Below, piece after piece: positions 8,535 through 18,173 of a DNA stretch of 49,909 bases. The stretch is from Alcaligenaceae bacterium (GTDB lineage: Bacteria; Pseudomonadota; Gammaproteobacteria; Burkholderiales; Burkholderiaceae_B): assembly GCA_012727555.1 (NCBI GenBank), contig JAAYGT010000004.1, positions 1 to 49,909 of the forward strand. Direction: 5' to 3'. Below the pieces are notes generated by a model, which did not search any database, was not told the origin of the DNA, and saw only the letters and a program-made list of their open reading frames with translations. Both the position numbers and the translations under genes were made by a program. The number at the start of each line of letters is the position of its first letter. The stretch's first letter is position 1.

Positions 8535-9410
8535 ATGCCCGCTTGCCACGAACTACGCCTCCCTCACACCCCCGATGAAACCGTGCTGCTGATTGGCGGT
8601 GACCTGTGCCGGCAAGCGCTGCCGCTGCTTGAGCCCACCGGCGCTACACGCCTGCATGTACGCCGCTCCCCCGCGCAAGCCGGTGAACCGTTTCGCATTC
8701 AGGCGGATCTGAATCGGCCGGAAACCCTGGCCGCCCTGCCCCCGCGCATCGACCGCATTCTGTGTGCTGTCAGCCCGGACGGGCACTCGGAAGCGGCCTA
8801 TGTGCGCGCCTTCATCGAAGGCCCGCGCACCCTGATTCAAACCCTGCGCAACAACGGCAGCCTGAATCACCTGAAACGTCTGGTGTTTGTATCGTCCACC
8901 GCGGTGTATGGCGAAGAAACCGACTGGGTCGATGAAAGCACCCCCGAGCGCCCTGCCCGATTCAATGGCCGCGTTTTGCTGCAGGCAGAACAGGCACTGG
9001 CGGCCGCACTGGGCGACCGGTGCGTTGTCATTCGCCCGTCGGGGCTGTACGGGCCCGGGCGCACCTGGCTGCTGGATCGCCTGCGCAGCGGGCTCGTGCA
9101 GGTGGCAGACCACCCGGTGCACTGGGCCAACCGCCTGCACAGCGCTGATGCCGCCCGTGCCTGCGTGCATCTGCTGTACCTCGATCAGCCGGCGCCGGTC
9201 TACATTGCCACCGATGACACCCCGCTGCCCCTGACCGATCTGTACGATGCCCTGGCCGATCTTCTGAACGTGCCACGGCCGTCACGGAGTGGTGCGCCGC
9301 TTGACATGCCCAGCAAGCGCCTGCGCGCCACACGCCTGAAAAACAGCGGATTCCGTTTGCTGTGGCCCAATACGCTGGAAGGCTACAAGGCACTCATTAA
9401 AATGGGCTGA
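8535..9410 (+). CDS. NAD(P)-binding SDR family protein, epimerase/dehydratase-like
   Basis: Extended short-chain dehydrogenase/reductase of 291 residues resembling the YeeZ-type NAD-dependent epimerases; substrate unknown. The Rossmann start is atypical: TVLLIGGDLCRQALP near residue 16 replaces the usual GxxGxxG. The catalytic region is recognisable, with LVFVSSTAVYGEE near 117 providing the Ser/Thr and Tyr of the active site, although the usual YxxxK lysine is not evident: the stretch after RFNGRVLLQAEQA keeps the helix but no Tyr-x3-Lys. IRPSGLYGPGR near 162 and WANRLHSADAARA near 196 are family hallmarks. Plus-strand gene divergent from the aldehyde dehydrogenase and 35 bp ahead of the nucleotidyltransferase gene. 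Confidence 0.8.
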   Translation: MPACHELRLPHTPDETVLLIGGDLCRQALPLLEPTGATRLHVRRSPAQAGEPFRIQADLNRPETLAALPPRIDRILCAVSPDGHSEAAYVRAFIEGPRTLIQTLRNNGSLNHLKRLVFVSSTAVYGEETDWVDESTPERPARFNGRVLLQAEQALAAALGDRCVVIRPSGLYGPGRTWLLDRLRSGLVQVADHPVHWANRLHSADAARACVHLLYLDQPAPVYIATDDTPLPLTDLYDALADLLNVPRPSRSGAPLDMPSKRLRATRLKNSGFRLLWPNTLEGYKALIKMG

Positions 9411-9470
9411 TTCAGTCCCGAATCCAGACGCACGGAGCTACCCACATGCAGTACCTGAATACCGACCACC

Positions 9471-9785
9471 TTGCACCTGCCGGAAAAATACGCGATCCAG
9501 GTTCGTGAACTGCTTCGACAACACATGCCGGACGCCGAGGTGTGGGCCTATGGTTCACGGGTTCGCGGAGACCATTACGACGCAAGCGATCTTGATCTTG
9601 TTGCGCACTTCCCGCCAACGCAGCATGACAAAATCACCTACCTGATCGAAACCGACGAAGCATTCAGGGAAAGCAACCTGCCCATCATTGTGCAGATTCT
9701 GGATTGGGACCGTATTCCGGCGTCATTTCAGGACGAAATACGGGCCGGGTATGTGGTGGTGCAAAAGGGCAGACACACCACATAA
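9471..9785 (+). CDS. MNT-type nucleotidyltransferase-domain protein, 5' end probably frameshifted
   Basis: Small protein of the minimal nucleotidyltransferase (MNT) family, many members of which are antitoxins or partners of HEPN proteins. The signature GSRVRGDHYDASDLDL (GSx10DxD) is intact. The open frame begins at a TTG (9471) with no Shine-Dalgarno sequence. Just upstream an ATG at 9446, eight bases after GGAG, encodes MQYLNTDH in another frame that stops at 9508. Deleting one C in the CC at 9469-9470 would join the frames as MQYLNTDHLHLPEKYA, giving a 112-residue protein. This suggests a one-base insertion or a sequencing error. No HEPN partner gene is adjacent. It ends 3 bp from the pgk stop codon, tail to tail. 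Confidence 0.75.
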   Translation: MHLPEKYAIQVRELLRQHMPDAEVWAYGSRVRGDHYDASDLDLVAHFPPTQHDKITYLIETDEAFRESNLPIIVQILDWDRIPASFQDEIRAGYVVVQKGRHTT

Positions 9786-9788
9786 AAA

Positions 9789-10982
9789 TCAACCCTGTGC
9801 GCGTTCCTGCAGCACCGCCACGGCAGGCAGGGTCTTGCCTTCCAGGAATTCCAGGAAAGCACCACCGCCCGTTGAAATGTAGCCTACGCGGTCTTCAATG
9901 CCATACTTGGCAATGGCGGCCAGGGTATCGCCACCACCGGCAATCGAAAAGCCGGTGGAATCGGCAATGGCCTGCGACACCACGCGGGTGCCGTTGGCAA
10001 AGGCATCGAATTCGAACACGCCCACCGGACCGTTCCAGACAATGGTTCCGGCCTGCTTCAGAATGTCGGCAAGACGGGCGGCCGTTTCAGGGCCGATATC
10101 CAGAATCAGGTCGTCAGGCCCAACCTGATCAGCCGCCTTGACGGTAGCCTGCGCATCGGCACTGAACGTGGTGGCACACACGACATCGGTGGGAATGGGC
10201 ACGGCGGCACCGCGCTGCTTCATGATGTCGATGACGGCACGGGCCTCGGCCACCTGATCAGGTTCAGCCAGTGATTTGCCAATGGAAAGACCGGCGGCCA
10301 GCATGAAGGTGTTGGCAATACCGCCCCCCACCACCAGTTGATCCACCTTGCCGGCCAGGGCCTGCAAAATGGACAGTTTGGTGGACACCTTGGACCCGCC
10401 CACGATCGCCACCAGCGGACGCCGGGGGCTTTCCAGGGCACGCCCCAGAGCAACCAGTTCAGCCTCCAGCAACGGACCGGCGCACGCCACAGGCGCGTAC
10501 TGGGCCATGCCATGCGTGGTGGCTTCGGCACGGTGCGCCGTACCGAAGGCATCATTCACGTAAACATCGCACAAGGCGGCCAGTTTGCGGGCGAGATCAG
10601 GATTATTCTTTTTCTCGCCCACATTGCAGCGGCAGTTTTCCAGCAACACGACCTGACCCGGTTCAACCTGAACGCCGTCAACCCAGTGGGCGACCAGCCG
10701 CACGGGCCTATCCAGCAATTCAGACAACCGTGCAGCGACAGGCGCCAGGGAATCGGCGGGCGTGAGCGTGCCTTCAGTGGGACGCCCCAGATGGGACGTG
10801 ACCATGACGGCCGCGCCGGCATCAAGCGCCATGCGAATGGCAGGCACCGAGGCGCGTACGCGGGTGTCTTCGGTGATGACACCGTCGTTCAGGGGTACGT
10901 TCAGGTCGGAACGGATGAATACGCGCTTGCCAGCCAGGGAACCTGACTGGGCCAGTGCGGAGAGCGTGTTGATGGTAGACAT
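9789..10982 (-). CDS. pgk: Phosphoglycerate kinase
   Basis: Interconverts 1,3-bisphosphoglycerate and ADP with 3-phosphoglycerate and ATP in the cytosol. The 397-residue protein has the N-domain substrate motifs [13 protein letters not shown] near residue 21, SHLGRPTEG near 61 and [15 protein letters not shown] near 147. The C-terminal nucleotide site has GGSKVSTK near 197, the [10 protein letters not shown] segment near 323 and [12 protein letters not shown] near 359. Third gene of the minus-strand tkt-gap-pgk operon, 19 bp after gap. The gene that often follows in relatives, pyk, is not here. Confidence 0.97.
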   Translation of the reverse strand: MSTINTLSALAQSGSLAGKRVFIRSDLNVPLNDGVITEDTRVRASVPAIRMALDAGAAVMVTSHLGRPTEGTLTPADSLAPVAARLSELLDRPVRLVAHWVDGVQVEPGQVVLLENCRCNVGEKKNNPDLARKLAALCDVYVNDAFGTAHRAEATTHGMAQYAPVACAGPLLEAELVALGRALESPRRPLVAIVGGSKVSTKLSILQALAGKVDQLVVGGGIANTFMLAAGLSIGKSLAEPDQVAEARAVIDIMKQRGAAVPIPTDVVCATTFSADAQATVKAADQVGPDDLILDIGPETAARLADILKQAGTIVWNGPVGVFEFDAFANGTRVVSQAIADSTGFSIAGGGDTLAAIAKYGIEDRVGYISTGGGAFLEFLEGKTLPAVAVLQERAQG

Positions 10983-11001
10983 GGTTGCGGTTGACGTTGG
11001 A

Positions 11002-12012
11002 TTACTTGGCGGTCATGAGGGCCACGGTGGTGTCGAGCATACGATTGGAGAAACCCCACTCGTTGTCGTACCAGGAAGCCACTTTGACCAACGAACCGGA
11101 CACTTTGGTCAGCGAGGCATCAACCGTGCTGGAGGCAGGATCGTGGTTATAGTCGATCGAGACCAGGGGTTCTTCGTTGTAGTTCAGAATACCCTTGAGC
11201 GAACCTTCGGACGCCGCCTTGAGGATGCTGTTGACTTCCTCGACGGTGGTTTCACGGGCAGCCACGAAGGAAAGATCGACCACAGACACGTTGATGGTGG
11301 GAACGCGGATAGCGTAACCATCGAGCTTGCCGTTCAGTTCGGGCAGTACCAGGCCCACGGCAGCGGCCGCACCGGTTTTGGTGGGGATCATGCTCTGTGT
11401 GGCCGAACGGGCACGGCGCAGGTCTTCGTGGTAAACGTCGGTGAGCACTTGGTCGTTGGTGTAGGCGTGCACGGTGGTCATCAGGCCGCTGACCAGACCA
11501 ATGGCGTCGTGCAGGGGCTTGACCAAAGGCGCCAGGCAGTTGGTGGTGCACGATGCGTTCGAAATGACGGTATCCGTGGACTTCAACACCTGGTGGTTCA
11601 CGCCGTACACGATGGTGGCGTCAACATCTTTGCCGCCCGGTGCGGAAATGATCACTTTCTTGGCGCCGCCTTTCAGGTGGGCACTGGCTTTTTCCTTGCT
11701 GGTGAAGAAACCTGTGCATTCGAGCACGACGTCAACACCCAGCTCGCCCCAGGGCAATGCAGAAGGATCACGGTTGGCCAACACGCGGATCTTGTCGCCG
11801 TTCACCACCATGTAATCGCCATCGACCGTAACCGTACCCGGGAATTTGCCGTGGGCGGTGTCGTAGCGGGTCAGGTGGGCGTTGGTTTTGGGGTCGCCCA
11901 GATCATTGATGGCCACGATTTCGATGTCGTGTTTCTTGCCGCCTTCGTAATGGGCACGCAGAATGTTACGCCCGATACGGCCATAGCCGTTGATCGCCAC
12001 GCGAATAGTCAT
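11002..12012 (-). CDS. gap: Glyceraldehyde-3-phosphate dehydrogenase, type I
   Basis: Phosphorylating GAPDH converting glyceraldehyde 3-phosphate, phosphate and NAD to 1,3-bisphosphoglycerate. The 336-residue protein opens with the NAD fold [18 protein letters not shown] and has the catalytic cysteine in [13 protein letters not shown] near residue 153, followed by [10 protein letters not shown] and, near the C-terminus, [13 protein letters not shown] strong AGGAG lies seven bases upstream of the ATG. It is 13 bp after tkt and 19 bp before pgk, clearly one operon. Confidence 0.97.
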   Translation of the reverse strand: MTIRVAINGYGRIGRNILRAHYEGGKKHDIEIVAINDLGDPKTNAHLTRYDTAHGKFPGTVTVDGDYMVVNGDKIRVLANRDPSALPWGELGVDVVLECTGFFTSKEKASAHLKGGAKKVIISAPGGKDVDATIVYGVNHQVLKSTDTVISNASCTTNCLAPLVKPLHDAIGLVSGLMTTVHAYTNDQVLTDVYHEDLRRARSATQSMIPTKTGAAAAVGLVLPELNGKLDGYAIRVPTINVSVVDLSFVAARETTVEEVNSILKAASEGSLKGILNYNEEPLVSIDYNHDPASSTVDASLTKVSGSLVKVASWYDNEWGFSNRMLDTTVALMTAK

Positions 12013-12025
12013 CTTTTTCTCCTGT

Positions 12026-14074
12026 TTATGAAATCACGTTTTCGACGGCCGCAGCAACGTGCCCGGCAGTCAAGCCAAAATGGTTGAACAAGGCACCGGC
12101 GGGTGCGGATTCGCCGTAGGTATCCAGGCCAATAACGGCCCCCTGAAGACCCACATATTTGTACCAGCCACCGGTTGAACCGGCTTCAACCGCCACGCAG
12201 GGCAGGCCAACGGGCAAGACAGACTGACGGTAGGCGGCGTCTTGCGCATCGAACAGCGCCGTGCAGGGCATGGAGACCACGCGCACAGCCACACCCTTTT
12301 CAGCCAGTTGTTTCTGGGCATCGAGTGCCAGCGCCACTTCAGAACCCGTAGCGATGATGACCGCACGCGGCTGGGCCGCATCGGACAGCACATAACCGCC
12401 GCGCGCAATGGCCGCGCGCGTTTCGGGGGTACGGGGCACGAAGGGCAGATTCTGACGGGACAGCAGCAAGGCCGACGGACCACCGGCGTGAACCTGCATG
12501 CCCAGACTGGCCGGACGCTGCAGGGCGCAGGCCCAGGCAACTGCGGTTTCAGTGGTGTCGCAGGGGCGCCAGACGTGCAGATTGGGAATGAGACGCAGAC
12601 TGGCCGCGTGTTCGACGGCCTGATGGGTGGGGCCATCTTCGCCCAGACCGATGGAGTCGTGGGTAAACACATGCACCACGCGCTGCTTCATGAGCGCCGC
12701 CATGCGCAAGGCATTGCGGGAGTAGTCGGAGAAGGTCAGGAAGGTGCCACCGAAGGGCAAATAACCGCCATGCAGGGCAACGCCGTTCATGATGGCTGCC
12801 ATGCCGAATTCGCGCACACCGTAGTTGATGTGTCGACCGAATTCCAGGTGTTTTTCACCGGCACGTACGGGCTGGGCACCTTTCCAGTCAGTGAGGTTTG
12901 AACCGGTCAGGTCGGCCGAACCACCCAGCATTTCGGGCAGCAAAGTGACGAATTCCGTGATGGCCAGTTGCGATGCCTTGCGGGTGGCGACCGTTTCGGC
13001 TTTTTCGTTGGTGGCATCGATGAAGGCCTGGGCGGCTTGCTCGAAACCGGCAGGCAGTTCGCCCTTCAGGCGGCGCTGCAGTTCGGCGGCCAGTTCAGGG
13101 TAAGCCAGTGCATACGCTGTGAAACGGGCCTGCCAGTTGGCCTGCTGTTCCTGGCCACGGGCGCGGGCATCCCAGGCCGCATAGACCGACTCGGGAATTT
13201 CAAAGGGGGCGTGGGGCCAGTTCAGGGCTTCGCGGGTTGCCTGGATCTCGGCGGCGCCCAGGGGGGAACCGTGTACTTTTTCCGAGCCCTGGGCATTCGG
13301 CGCGCCCTTGCCAATAACGGTACGGCAGCAAATGAGGGTAGGCCCCTGGCCCTGCACGGCCTGTGCCTTGGCCTGGGCAATGGCAGCATCGACGGCATCG
13401 ACGTTGTGGCCGTCAACGTTTTCAATCACATTCCAGCCATAGCTGCGAAAACGCTGCGGGGTATTGTCGGCAAACCAGTGCTGAACCTGGCCATCGATGG
13501 AAATACCGTTGTCGTCGTACAGGACAATGAGCTTGGACAGTTTCAGGGTGCCCGCCAGCGAGCAGACCTCGTGGGACACGCCTTCCATAAGGCAGCCATC
13601 GCCCACGAAAGCATACGTGAAGTGATCGACCACGGTATGGCCTTCACGGTTGAATTCACGCGCCAGCAGGGCTTCGGCCAGGGCCATGCCCACAGCGTTG
13701 GCCAGCCCTTGCCCCAACGGCCCGGTGGTGGTTTCAACCCCGGGCGTGATACCCACTTCAGGGTGGCCCGGCGTGCGGGAATGCAACTGACGGAAGTTCT
13801 TGAGTTCCTGAATGGGCAGATCGTAGCCCGACAGATGCAGCAGCGCGTAAATGAGCATGGAACCGTGACCATTCGACAGAACGAAACGGTCGCGGTCTGC
13901 CCAGTCGGGGGCCAGCGGATTATGCTTCAGGTGCCGGGTCCAGAGTGCTTCGGCGATCTCGGCCATGCCCATGGGCGCCCCGGGGTGACCGGAGTTGGCT
14001 TGTTGAACGGCATCCATGGCCAGCGCACGAATAGCGTTGGCCACAGAAGAATCTGGGGCAGAGGTAGGCGTCAT
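12026..14074 (-). CDS. tkt: Transketolase
   Basis: Thiamine-diphosphate enzyme moving two-carbon units between sugar phosphates in the pentose phosphate pathway or Calvin cycle. At 682 residues it has the full three-domain length. Motifs include [20 protein letters not shown] near the N-terminus, [14 protein letters not shown] near 115, the ThDP/Mg site [12 protein letters not shown] near 155, the second-domain [13 protein letters not shown] near 480 and [10 protein letters not shown] near 550. I chose ATG at 14074 ([10 protein letters not shown]) over an in-frame ATG at 14116, which lacks a ribosome-binding site and adds non-conserved residues. An extended -10 element lies at 14141-14149. 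Confidence 0.96.
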   Translation of the reverse strand: MTPTSAPDSSVANAIRALAMDAVQQANSGHPGAPMGMAEIAEALWTRHLKHNPLAPDWADRDRFVLSNGHGSMLIYALLHLSGYDLPIQELKNFRQLHSRTPGHPEVGITPGVETTTGPLGQGLANAVGMALAEALLAREFNREGHTVVDHFTYAFVGDGCLMEGVSHEVCSLAGTLKLSKLIVLYDDNGISIDGQVQHWFADNTPQRFRSYGWNVIENVDGHNVDAVDAAIAQAKAQAVQGQGPTLICCRTVIGKGAPNAQGSEKVHGSPLGAAEIQATREALNWPHAPFEIPESVYAAWDARARGQEQQANWQARFTAYALAYPELAAELQRRLKGELPAGFEQAAQAFIDATNEKAETVATRKASQLAITEFVTLLPEMLGGSADLTGSNLTDWKGAQPVRAGEKHLEFGRHINYGVREFGMAAIMNGVALHGGYLPFGGTFLTFSDYSRNALRMAALMKQRVVHVFTHDSIGLGEDGPTHQAVEHAASLRLIPNLHVWRPCDTTETAVAWACALQRPASLGMQVHAGGPSALLLSRQNLPFVPRTPETRAAIARGGYVLSDAAQPRAVIIATGSEVALALDAQKQLAEKGVAVRVVSMPCTALFDAQDAAYRQSVLPVGLPCVAVEAGSTGGWYKYVGLQGAVIGLDTYGESAPAGALFNHFGLTAGHVAAAVENVIS

Positions 14075-14140
14075 TGGGTGCTCACGACGGGGGCCGGCCC
14101 ATAAAGCCGAACCCATGATTTCAGATTTATGGAACTCCGG

Positions 14141-14149
14141 ATTTTAGCA
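14141..14149 (-). promoter_or_regulatory. Extended -10 promoter candidate for tkt-gap-pgk
   Basis: On the minus strand TGCTAAAAT gives an extended -10 (TGnTAAAAT, five of six core matches). A start of transcription near 14134 would leave a leader of about 60 bases before the tkt ATG. No good -35 is visible. Confidence 0.4.
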
Positions 14150-14231
14150 CCCGATCTTGCCTGTGCCCGGCAGTGCCCGGTGTGGTTGCAGTATGATCAC
14201 CGCACCCACAGACCCACAGCCTGCCCGCACC

Positions 14232-15005
14232 ATGAGCGCACCCCGTTTTTACTGCCCTATCCCCCTGCCCGAACACACGCGCATTGCACTGCCCGACGCG
14301 GTCAGCCATCACGCGCTACGCGTACTGCGACTGAAGGAAGGCAGCCCCCTGGTTCTGTTCAACGGCCAGGGCGGCCAGATCGCGGGGGAGCTCGATGTGG
14401 AAGGCAAACGCGGCTTTGCACGTCTGGGCGCCCACGACCCGCGGGAAGCGGAATCCGCCGGCGACATCACCCTGGTTCAGGGCCTGGCCAGCGGCGACAA
14501 AATGGACTGGATTATAGAAAAAGCGGTGGAGCTGGGCGCACGGCGCCTGGTGCCGATCGCTGCCCGACGCAGCGTCCTGCAATTGCAGGGTGACCGGTTG
14601 CAAAAGCGCATGACGCACTGGCAACGCATTATTGAATCGGCCAGTGAACAATGCGGGCGCAACCGTCTGATGCAACTGGACGCCCCTGTGAAACTGGCTG
14701 ACTTCCTGGCAGCGGAAGCCACACACACGGCTGTAAACGCCCAGGATCGCACCAGACTGACGCTTTTGTGTCACCCGGGCGCATCGTACAGCCTGACAGA
14801 TGCCCTGAAAGCAGCCGGCCTGATCGAAAAACCGGGCAACGTCACACTGCTGGTTGGGCCTGAAGGCGGGTGGTCTGACGAAGAACTGGCTGCGGCACAG
14901 GCCCATGCCCTGACACCCGTTGCCTTCGGCAGCCGGGTACTGCGTACTGAAACTGCCGGAAGCGCCCTGATCGCCGCGATCAGTGCGCTATGCGGCTGGC
15001 TCTGA
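14232..15005 (+). CDS. rsmE: 16S rRNA (uracil-1498-N3)-methyltransferase
   Basis: SPOUT-class methyltransferase that methylates U1498 of 16S rRNA in the 30S subunit using SAM. The 257-residue protein has a PUA-like N-terminus (RFYCPIPLPEHTRIALPDAV, SHHALRVLRLKEG) and a knotted C-terminal SPOUT domain with LVQGLASGDKMDWIIEKAVELG near 82, LLVGPEGGWSDEE near 208 and the knot motif GSRVLRTETAGSALIA near 235. ATG at 14232 gives the family start MSAPRF; an in-frame ATG at 14193 would add poorly conserved residues. Divergent from tkt and tail to tail with the barstar gene. Confidence 0.94.
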   Translation: MSAPRFYCPIPLPEHTRIALPDAVSHHALRVLRLKEGSPLVLFNGQGGQIAGELDVEGKRGFARLGAHDPREAESAGDITLVQGLASGDKMDWIIEKAVELGARRLVPIAARRSVLQLQGDRLQKRMTHWQRIIESASEQCGRNRLMQLDAPVKLADFLAAEATHTAVNAQDRTRLTLLCHPGASYSLTDALKAAGLIEKPGNVTLLVGPEGGWSDEELAAAQAHALTPVAFGSRVLRTETAGSALIAAISALCGWL

Positions 15006-15097
15006 AACCTGGCCACGGCCAAAGCCGAGGGGCCAAGGGCGAGCCCCTGGAAAAGACAGCCGCACGCACCAAGAGGTTCAGCAACGGGGAAAAGCGC

Positions 15098-15562
15098 TCA
15101 TTCGCCCGAACCCGAATACGGACGGGGTTCAACACCGGGTTCAGGGTCGGGGTGACGACCGGCGTGAACGACCGCATACACAAAGGTGCGATCATTGTTG
15201 GATGCGTATTCGACAACGTCGGCCACAACCGACAAAATGGCCTGGGAGTCTTCGGCCAGTGCGGGATCACCGGAATGCAGGTTATCAAACCACAGCAACA
15301 CCCCGCCCTTGTGGTCGAGCACGGTGTCGCACAGGCAATCAAAGAGCGCGTCAAGATTGCCCCCGAAAAACTCGGGAAAATCGACGGCTTTCACAACGGC
15401 ACGCAATACCGCAGACCGGCTGCGTGCGCGGTCGCAATCGACCACGTAAGCTGAAATACCGGCCGCCTGGGCCAGCTGGAAGGCCTGTTCACGAGAAACG
15501 ACTGAAGAGTCGATCAAACCGCCTTTTTGCAATGCTTCCTGCAATGACTGCGCTTGGCTCAT
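15098..15562 (-). CDS. Barstar-family ribonuclease inhibitor, no RNase gene adjacent
   Basis: Member of the barstar fold, whose type member binds and blocks the secreted RNase barnase. The 154-residue protein carries the core signature FPEFFGGNLDALFDCLCD around residue 85, preceded by AYVVDCDRARSRSAVLRAV; the acidic D and E residues after it match the inhibitor face. Both ends are longer than in classic barstar (about 90 residues), with a Gly/Pro/Glu-rich tail. An exceptionally good AAGGAGGT lies six bases before the ATG at 15562. No barnase-like open frame lies on either side (rsmE and maeB flank it). The target could be an RNase elsewhere in the genome, or the protein may have another role. 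Confidence 0.85.
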   Translation of the reverse strand: MSQAQSLQEALQKGGLIDSSVVSREQAFQLAQAAGISAYVVDCDRARSRSAVLRAVVKAVDFPEFFGGNLDALFDCLCDTVLDHKGGVLLWFDNLHSGDPALAEDSQAILSVVADVVEYASNNDRTFVYAVVHAGRHPDPEPGVEPRPYSGSGE

Positions 15563-15737
15563 GCGGGCACCTCCTTACAATGTTGAACCTGCCGGCAGTG
15601 TACCGGCCCGTGTCGGGAAAACCGGGATAAGAACCCGAAAAATAACCCGAAATGACGGGGCTTGGCTTTTTAATCCATTTCAGGATTCCGATGCAAGCGC
15701 CAGACGCCGGCGCGTTGCATGGGATCCACAGTGATGC

Positions 15738-18029
15738 TTAAACCCGGGGGGTATTGGCATCGACAACGGTAAGTGCAGCCATGTTCACAATACGACGTAC
15801 GGTGGAACTGGACGTGAGAATATGCACAGGCGCATTGACGCCGAGCAGGAACGGCCCGACCGCAACATTGCCGCCCGCTGCTGTCTTGAGCAGGTTGTAG
15901 GCAATATTGCCGGCATCGACGTTGGGGCAAATAAGCAGGTTGGCTTCGCCACTGAGGGTGGTGGTGGGCAGAATGCGCTTGCGCAGGGCTTCATCGAGTG
16001 CGCAGTCACCGTGCATTTCACCATCGATTTCAATGGAAGGATCACGCTGCTGAACAATGTGCAGTGCCTGCTGCATTTTGGCACCTGACGACGAGCTGCC
16101 CGTACCGAAATTGGACCGGGACAGCAGCGCGACCTTGGGCTCCATGTTCAGGCGCCGCATTTCGGCAGCCGCTGCCAGCGTGATGTCGGCCACCTGTTCA
16201 GCATCGGGGTTGTCGTTGATGTGGGTATCGGCCAGGGCAATGGTACGCTCGGCCAGCAGCAGAATGTTCATGGCCGCATACGTTGTGGCACCGGGCGCCT
16301 TGCCGATGACTTCATCGACAAAACGCAGGTGATCACCGAACGATCCCACCGTACCGCAGATCAGGCCATCGGCATCGCCCAGACGCACCATCATGGCACC
16401 GATCAGGGTCAGGCGCCGGCGCATTTCAACGCGGGCCATTTCCTTGCTGACCCCTTTGCGGCACATGATGTCCCAGTAGGTTGTCCAGTAGCGATGGAAA
16501 CGCTCGTCGTAGTCGGGGTTGGTGACTTCGACATCAGCGCCCAAGCGCAGCCGCAAGCCGAACTTCTTGATGCGATCAGCCAGAACGGACGGACGGCCCA
16601 CCAGAATGGGTTTGGCCAGTTTTTCATCGACAATGATCTGCACGGCGCGCAACACGCGTTCTTCTTCACCTTCGGTGAATACGATGCGCGCCTTGCCGCC
16701 GTCGCGTACCATTTTCTTGGCCGTTGAAAACAACGGCTTCATGAACGAACCGGAGCGGTACACGAACTGCTGAAGCTGGTCGGCGTAGTTGTCGAGATCG
16801 GCAACGGGGCGTGTGGCCACGCCGTCTTCCATGGCGGCACGGGCCACGGCTACACCAATGCGCACGATCAGGCGGGGATCGAAGGGCTTGGGAATGAAGT
16901 ATTCCGGACCAAACGACACGCCGTACGTACCGTAAGCGGCTGCCACGACATCACTCTGTTCTTCCTGGGCCAGTTGGCAGATGGCCTTGACAGCGGCCTT
17001 TTCCATGCCCCGGGTGATGGTGGTGGCTCCGACATCGAGGGCTCCCCGGAAAATGTACGGGAAGCACAACACGTTGTTGACCTGGTTGGGGTAGTCGGAC
17101 CGCCCTGTGGCCATGACGACGTCGTCGCGCACGGCATGTGCCTGTTCCGGCAGGATTTCAGGGTTGGGATTGGCCAAGGCCAGAATGAGCGGACGAGCCG
17201 CCATGCGGGCCAACATTTCAGGCTTGAGGACGCCACCGGCCGACAACCCCAGGAAGACATCGGCGTTGTCGATGATGTCGGACAGCGTACGGGCCGATGT
17301 TTCCTGGGCAAAACGGGCCTTGTCGGGGTCCATGAGCACGGTACGGCCTTTATAGACCACGCCTTCGATGTCGGACACCCAGATATTCTGCAGCGGCAGG
17401 CCAAGATCGACCATGAGGTCAAGGCACGCCAGGGCAGCCGCACCGGCACCGGACACCACCACCTTGACGGTGCTGATGTCTTTGCCGACCACTTCAAGGC
17501 CATTGATGAACGCGGCCGAGACACAGATGGCCGTGCCGTGCTGGTCATCGTGGAAAACCGGAATTTTCATGCGTTCGCGCAGCTTGCGCTCGACGGTGAA
17601 GCATTCAGGGGCCTTGATGTCTTCAAGGTTGATGCCACCGAACGTGGGTTCAAGACCGGCAATGATTTCAACCAGTTTGTCGGGATCGGTTTCGTTGATT
17701 TCGATATCGAAGACATCGATGCCGGCAAACTTCTTGAACAGCACCGCCTTGCCTTCCATGACGGGCTTCGAAGCCAGCGCACCGATATTGCCCAGCCCCA
17801 GCACCGCCGTGCCGTTGGTGATGACACCCACCAGATTGCCGCGCGATGTGTAGCGAAAGGCATTCTGGGGATCGGTGACGATCTCTTCGCACGCAGCGGC
17901 GACACCGGGCGAGTAAGCCAGCGCCAGATCGCGCTGGTTGGACAATTGCTTGGTGGGCGTGACGGAGATTTTGCCGGGTCGGCCGGACTCGTGGTATTCG
18001 AGCGCCGATTTGCGAAGATTTTCTTCCAT
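15738..18029 (-). CDS. maeB: NADP-dependent malic enzyme with C-terminal phosphotransacetylase-like domain
   Basis: Decarboxylates malate to pyruvate with reduction of NADP, supplying NADPH and pyruvate for growth on organic acids. The 763-residue protein is the long MaeB type. The malic N-domain (about 1-160) has [16 protein letters not shown] and [21 protein letters not shown]; the NAD-binding domain (about 165-400) has [21 protein letters not shown]. From about 430 a phosphate acetyl/butyryltransferase-like domain follows ([35 protein letters not shown]), regarded as regulatory in this family rather than an active transferase. ATG at 18029. It stands alone between short intergenic regions. 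Confidence 0.95.
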   Translation of the reverse strand: MEENLRKSALEYHESGRPGKISVTPTKQLSNQRDLALAYSPGVAAACEEIVTDPQNAFRYTSRGNLVGVITNGTAVLGLGNIGALASKPVMEGKAVLFKKFAGIDVFDIEINETDPDKLVEIIAGLEPTFGGINLEDIKAPECFTVERKLRERMKIPVFHDDQHGTAICVSAAFINGLEVVGKDISTVKVVVSGAGAAALACLDLMVDLGLPLQNIWVSDIEGVVYKGRTVLMDPDKARFAQETSARTLSDIIDNADVFLGLSAGGVLKPEMLARMAARPLILALANPNPEILPEQAHAVRDDVVMATGRSDYPNQVNNVLCFPYIFRGALDVGATTITRGMEKAAVKAICQLAQEEQSDVVAAAYGTYGVSFGPEYFIPKPFDPRLIVRIGVAVARAAMEDGVATRPVADLDNYADQLQQFVYRSGSFMKPLFSTAKKMVRDGGKARIVFTEGEEERVLRAVQIIVDEKLAKPILVGRPSVLADRIKKFGLRLRLGADVEVTNPDYDERFHRYWTTYWDIMCRKGVSKEMARVEMRRRLTLIGAMMVRLGDADGLICGTVGSFGDHLRFVDEVIGKAPGATTYAAMNILLLAERTIALADTHINDNPDAEQVADITLAAAAEMRRLNMEPKVALLSRSNFGTGSSSSGAKMQQALHIVQQRDPSIEIDGEMHGDCALDEALRKRILPTTTLSGEANLLICPNVDAGNIAYNLLKTAAGGNVAVGPFLLGVNAPVHILTSSSTVRRIVNMAALTVVDANTPRV

Positions 18030-18173
18030 GATGACCTATGCGGACAGGGTAGTCGAACAGGCAACCATTCTAGCCCTTTGAGGCTGTTTGTGACACCCGA
18101 GACCGCCGGATTCCCGGAAGATTGCAACCACCTATTACAAAAGGCGGAATGCGGCGGCTGTCACGCGCGAGGG

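Noticed and set aside
14116-14118. Earlier ATG for tkt
   Set aside because: No ribosome-binding site and the added 14 residues ([14 protein letters not shown]) are not conserved; start moved to 14074.
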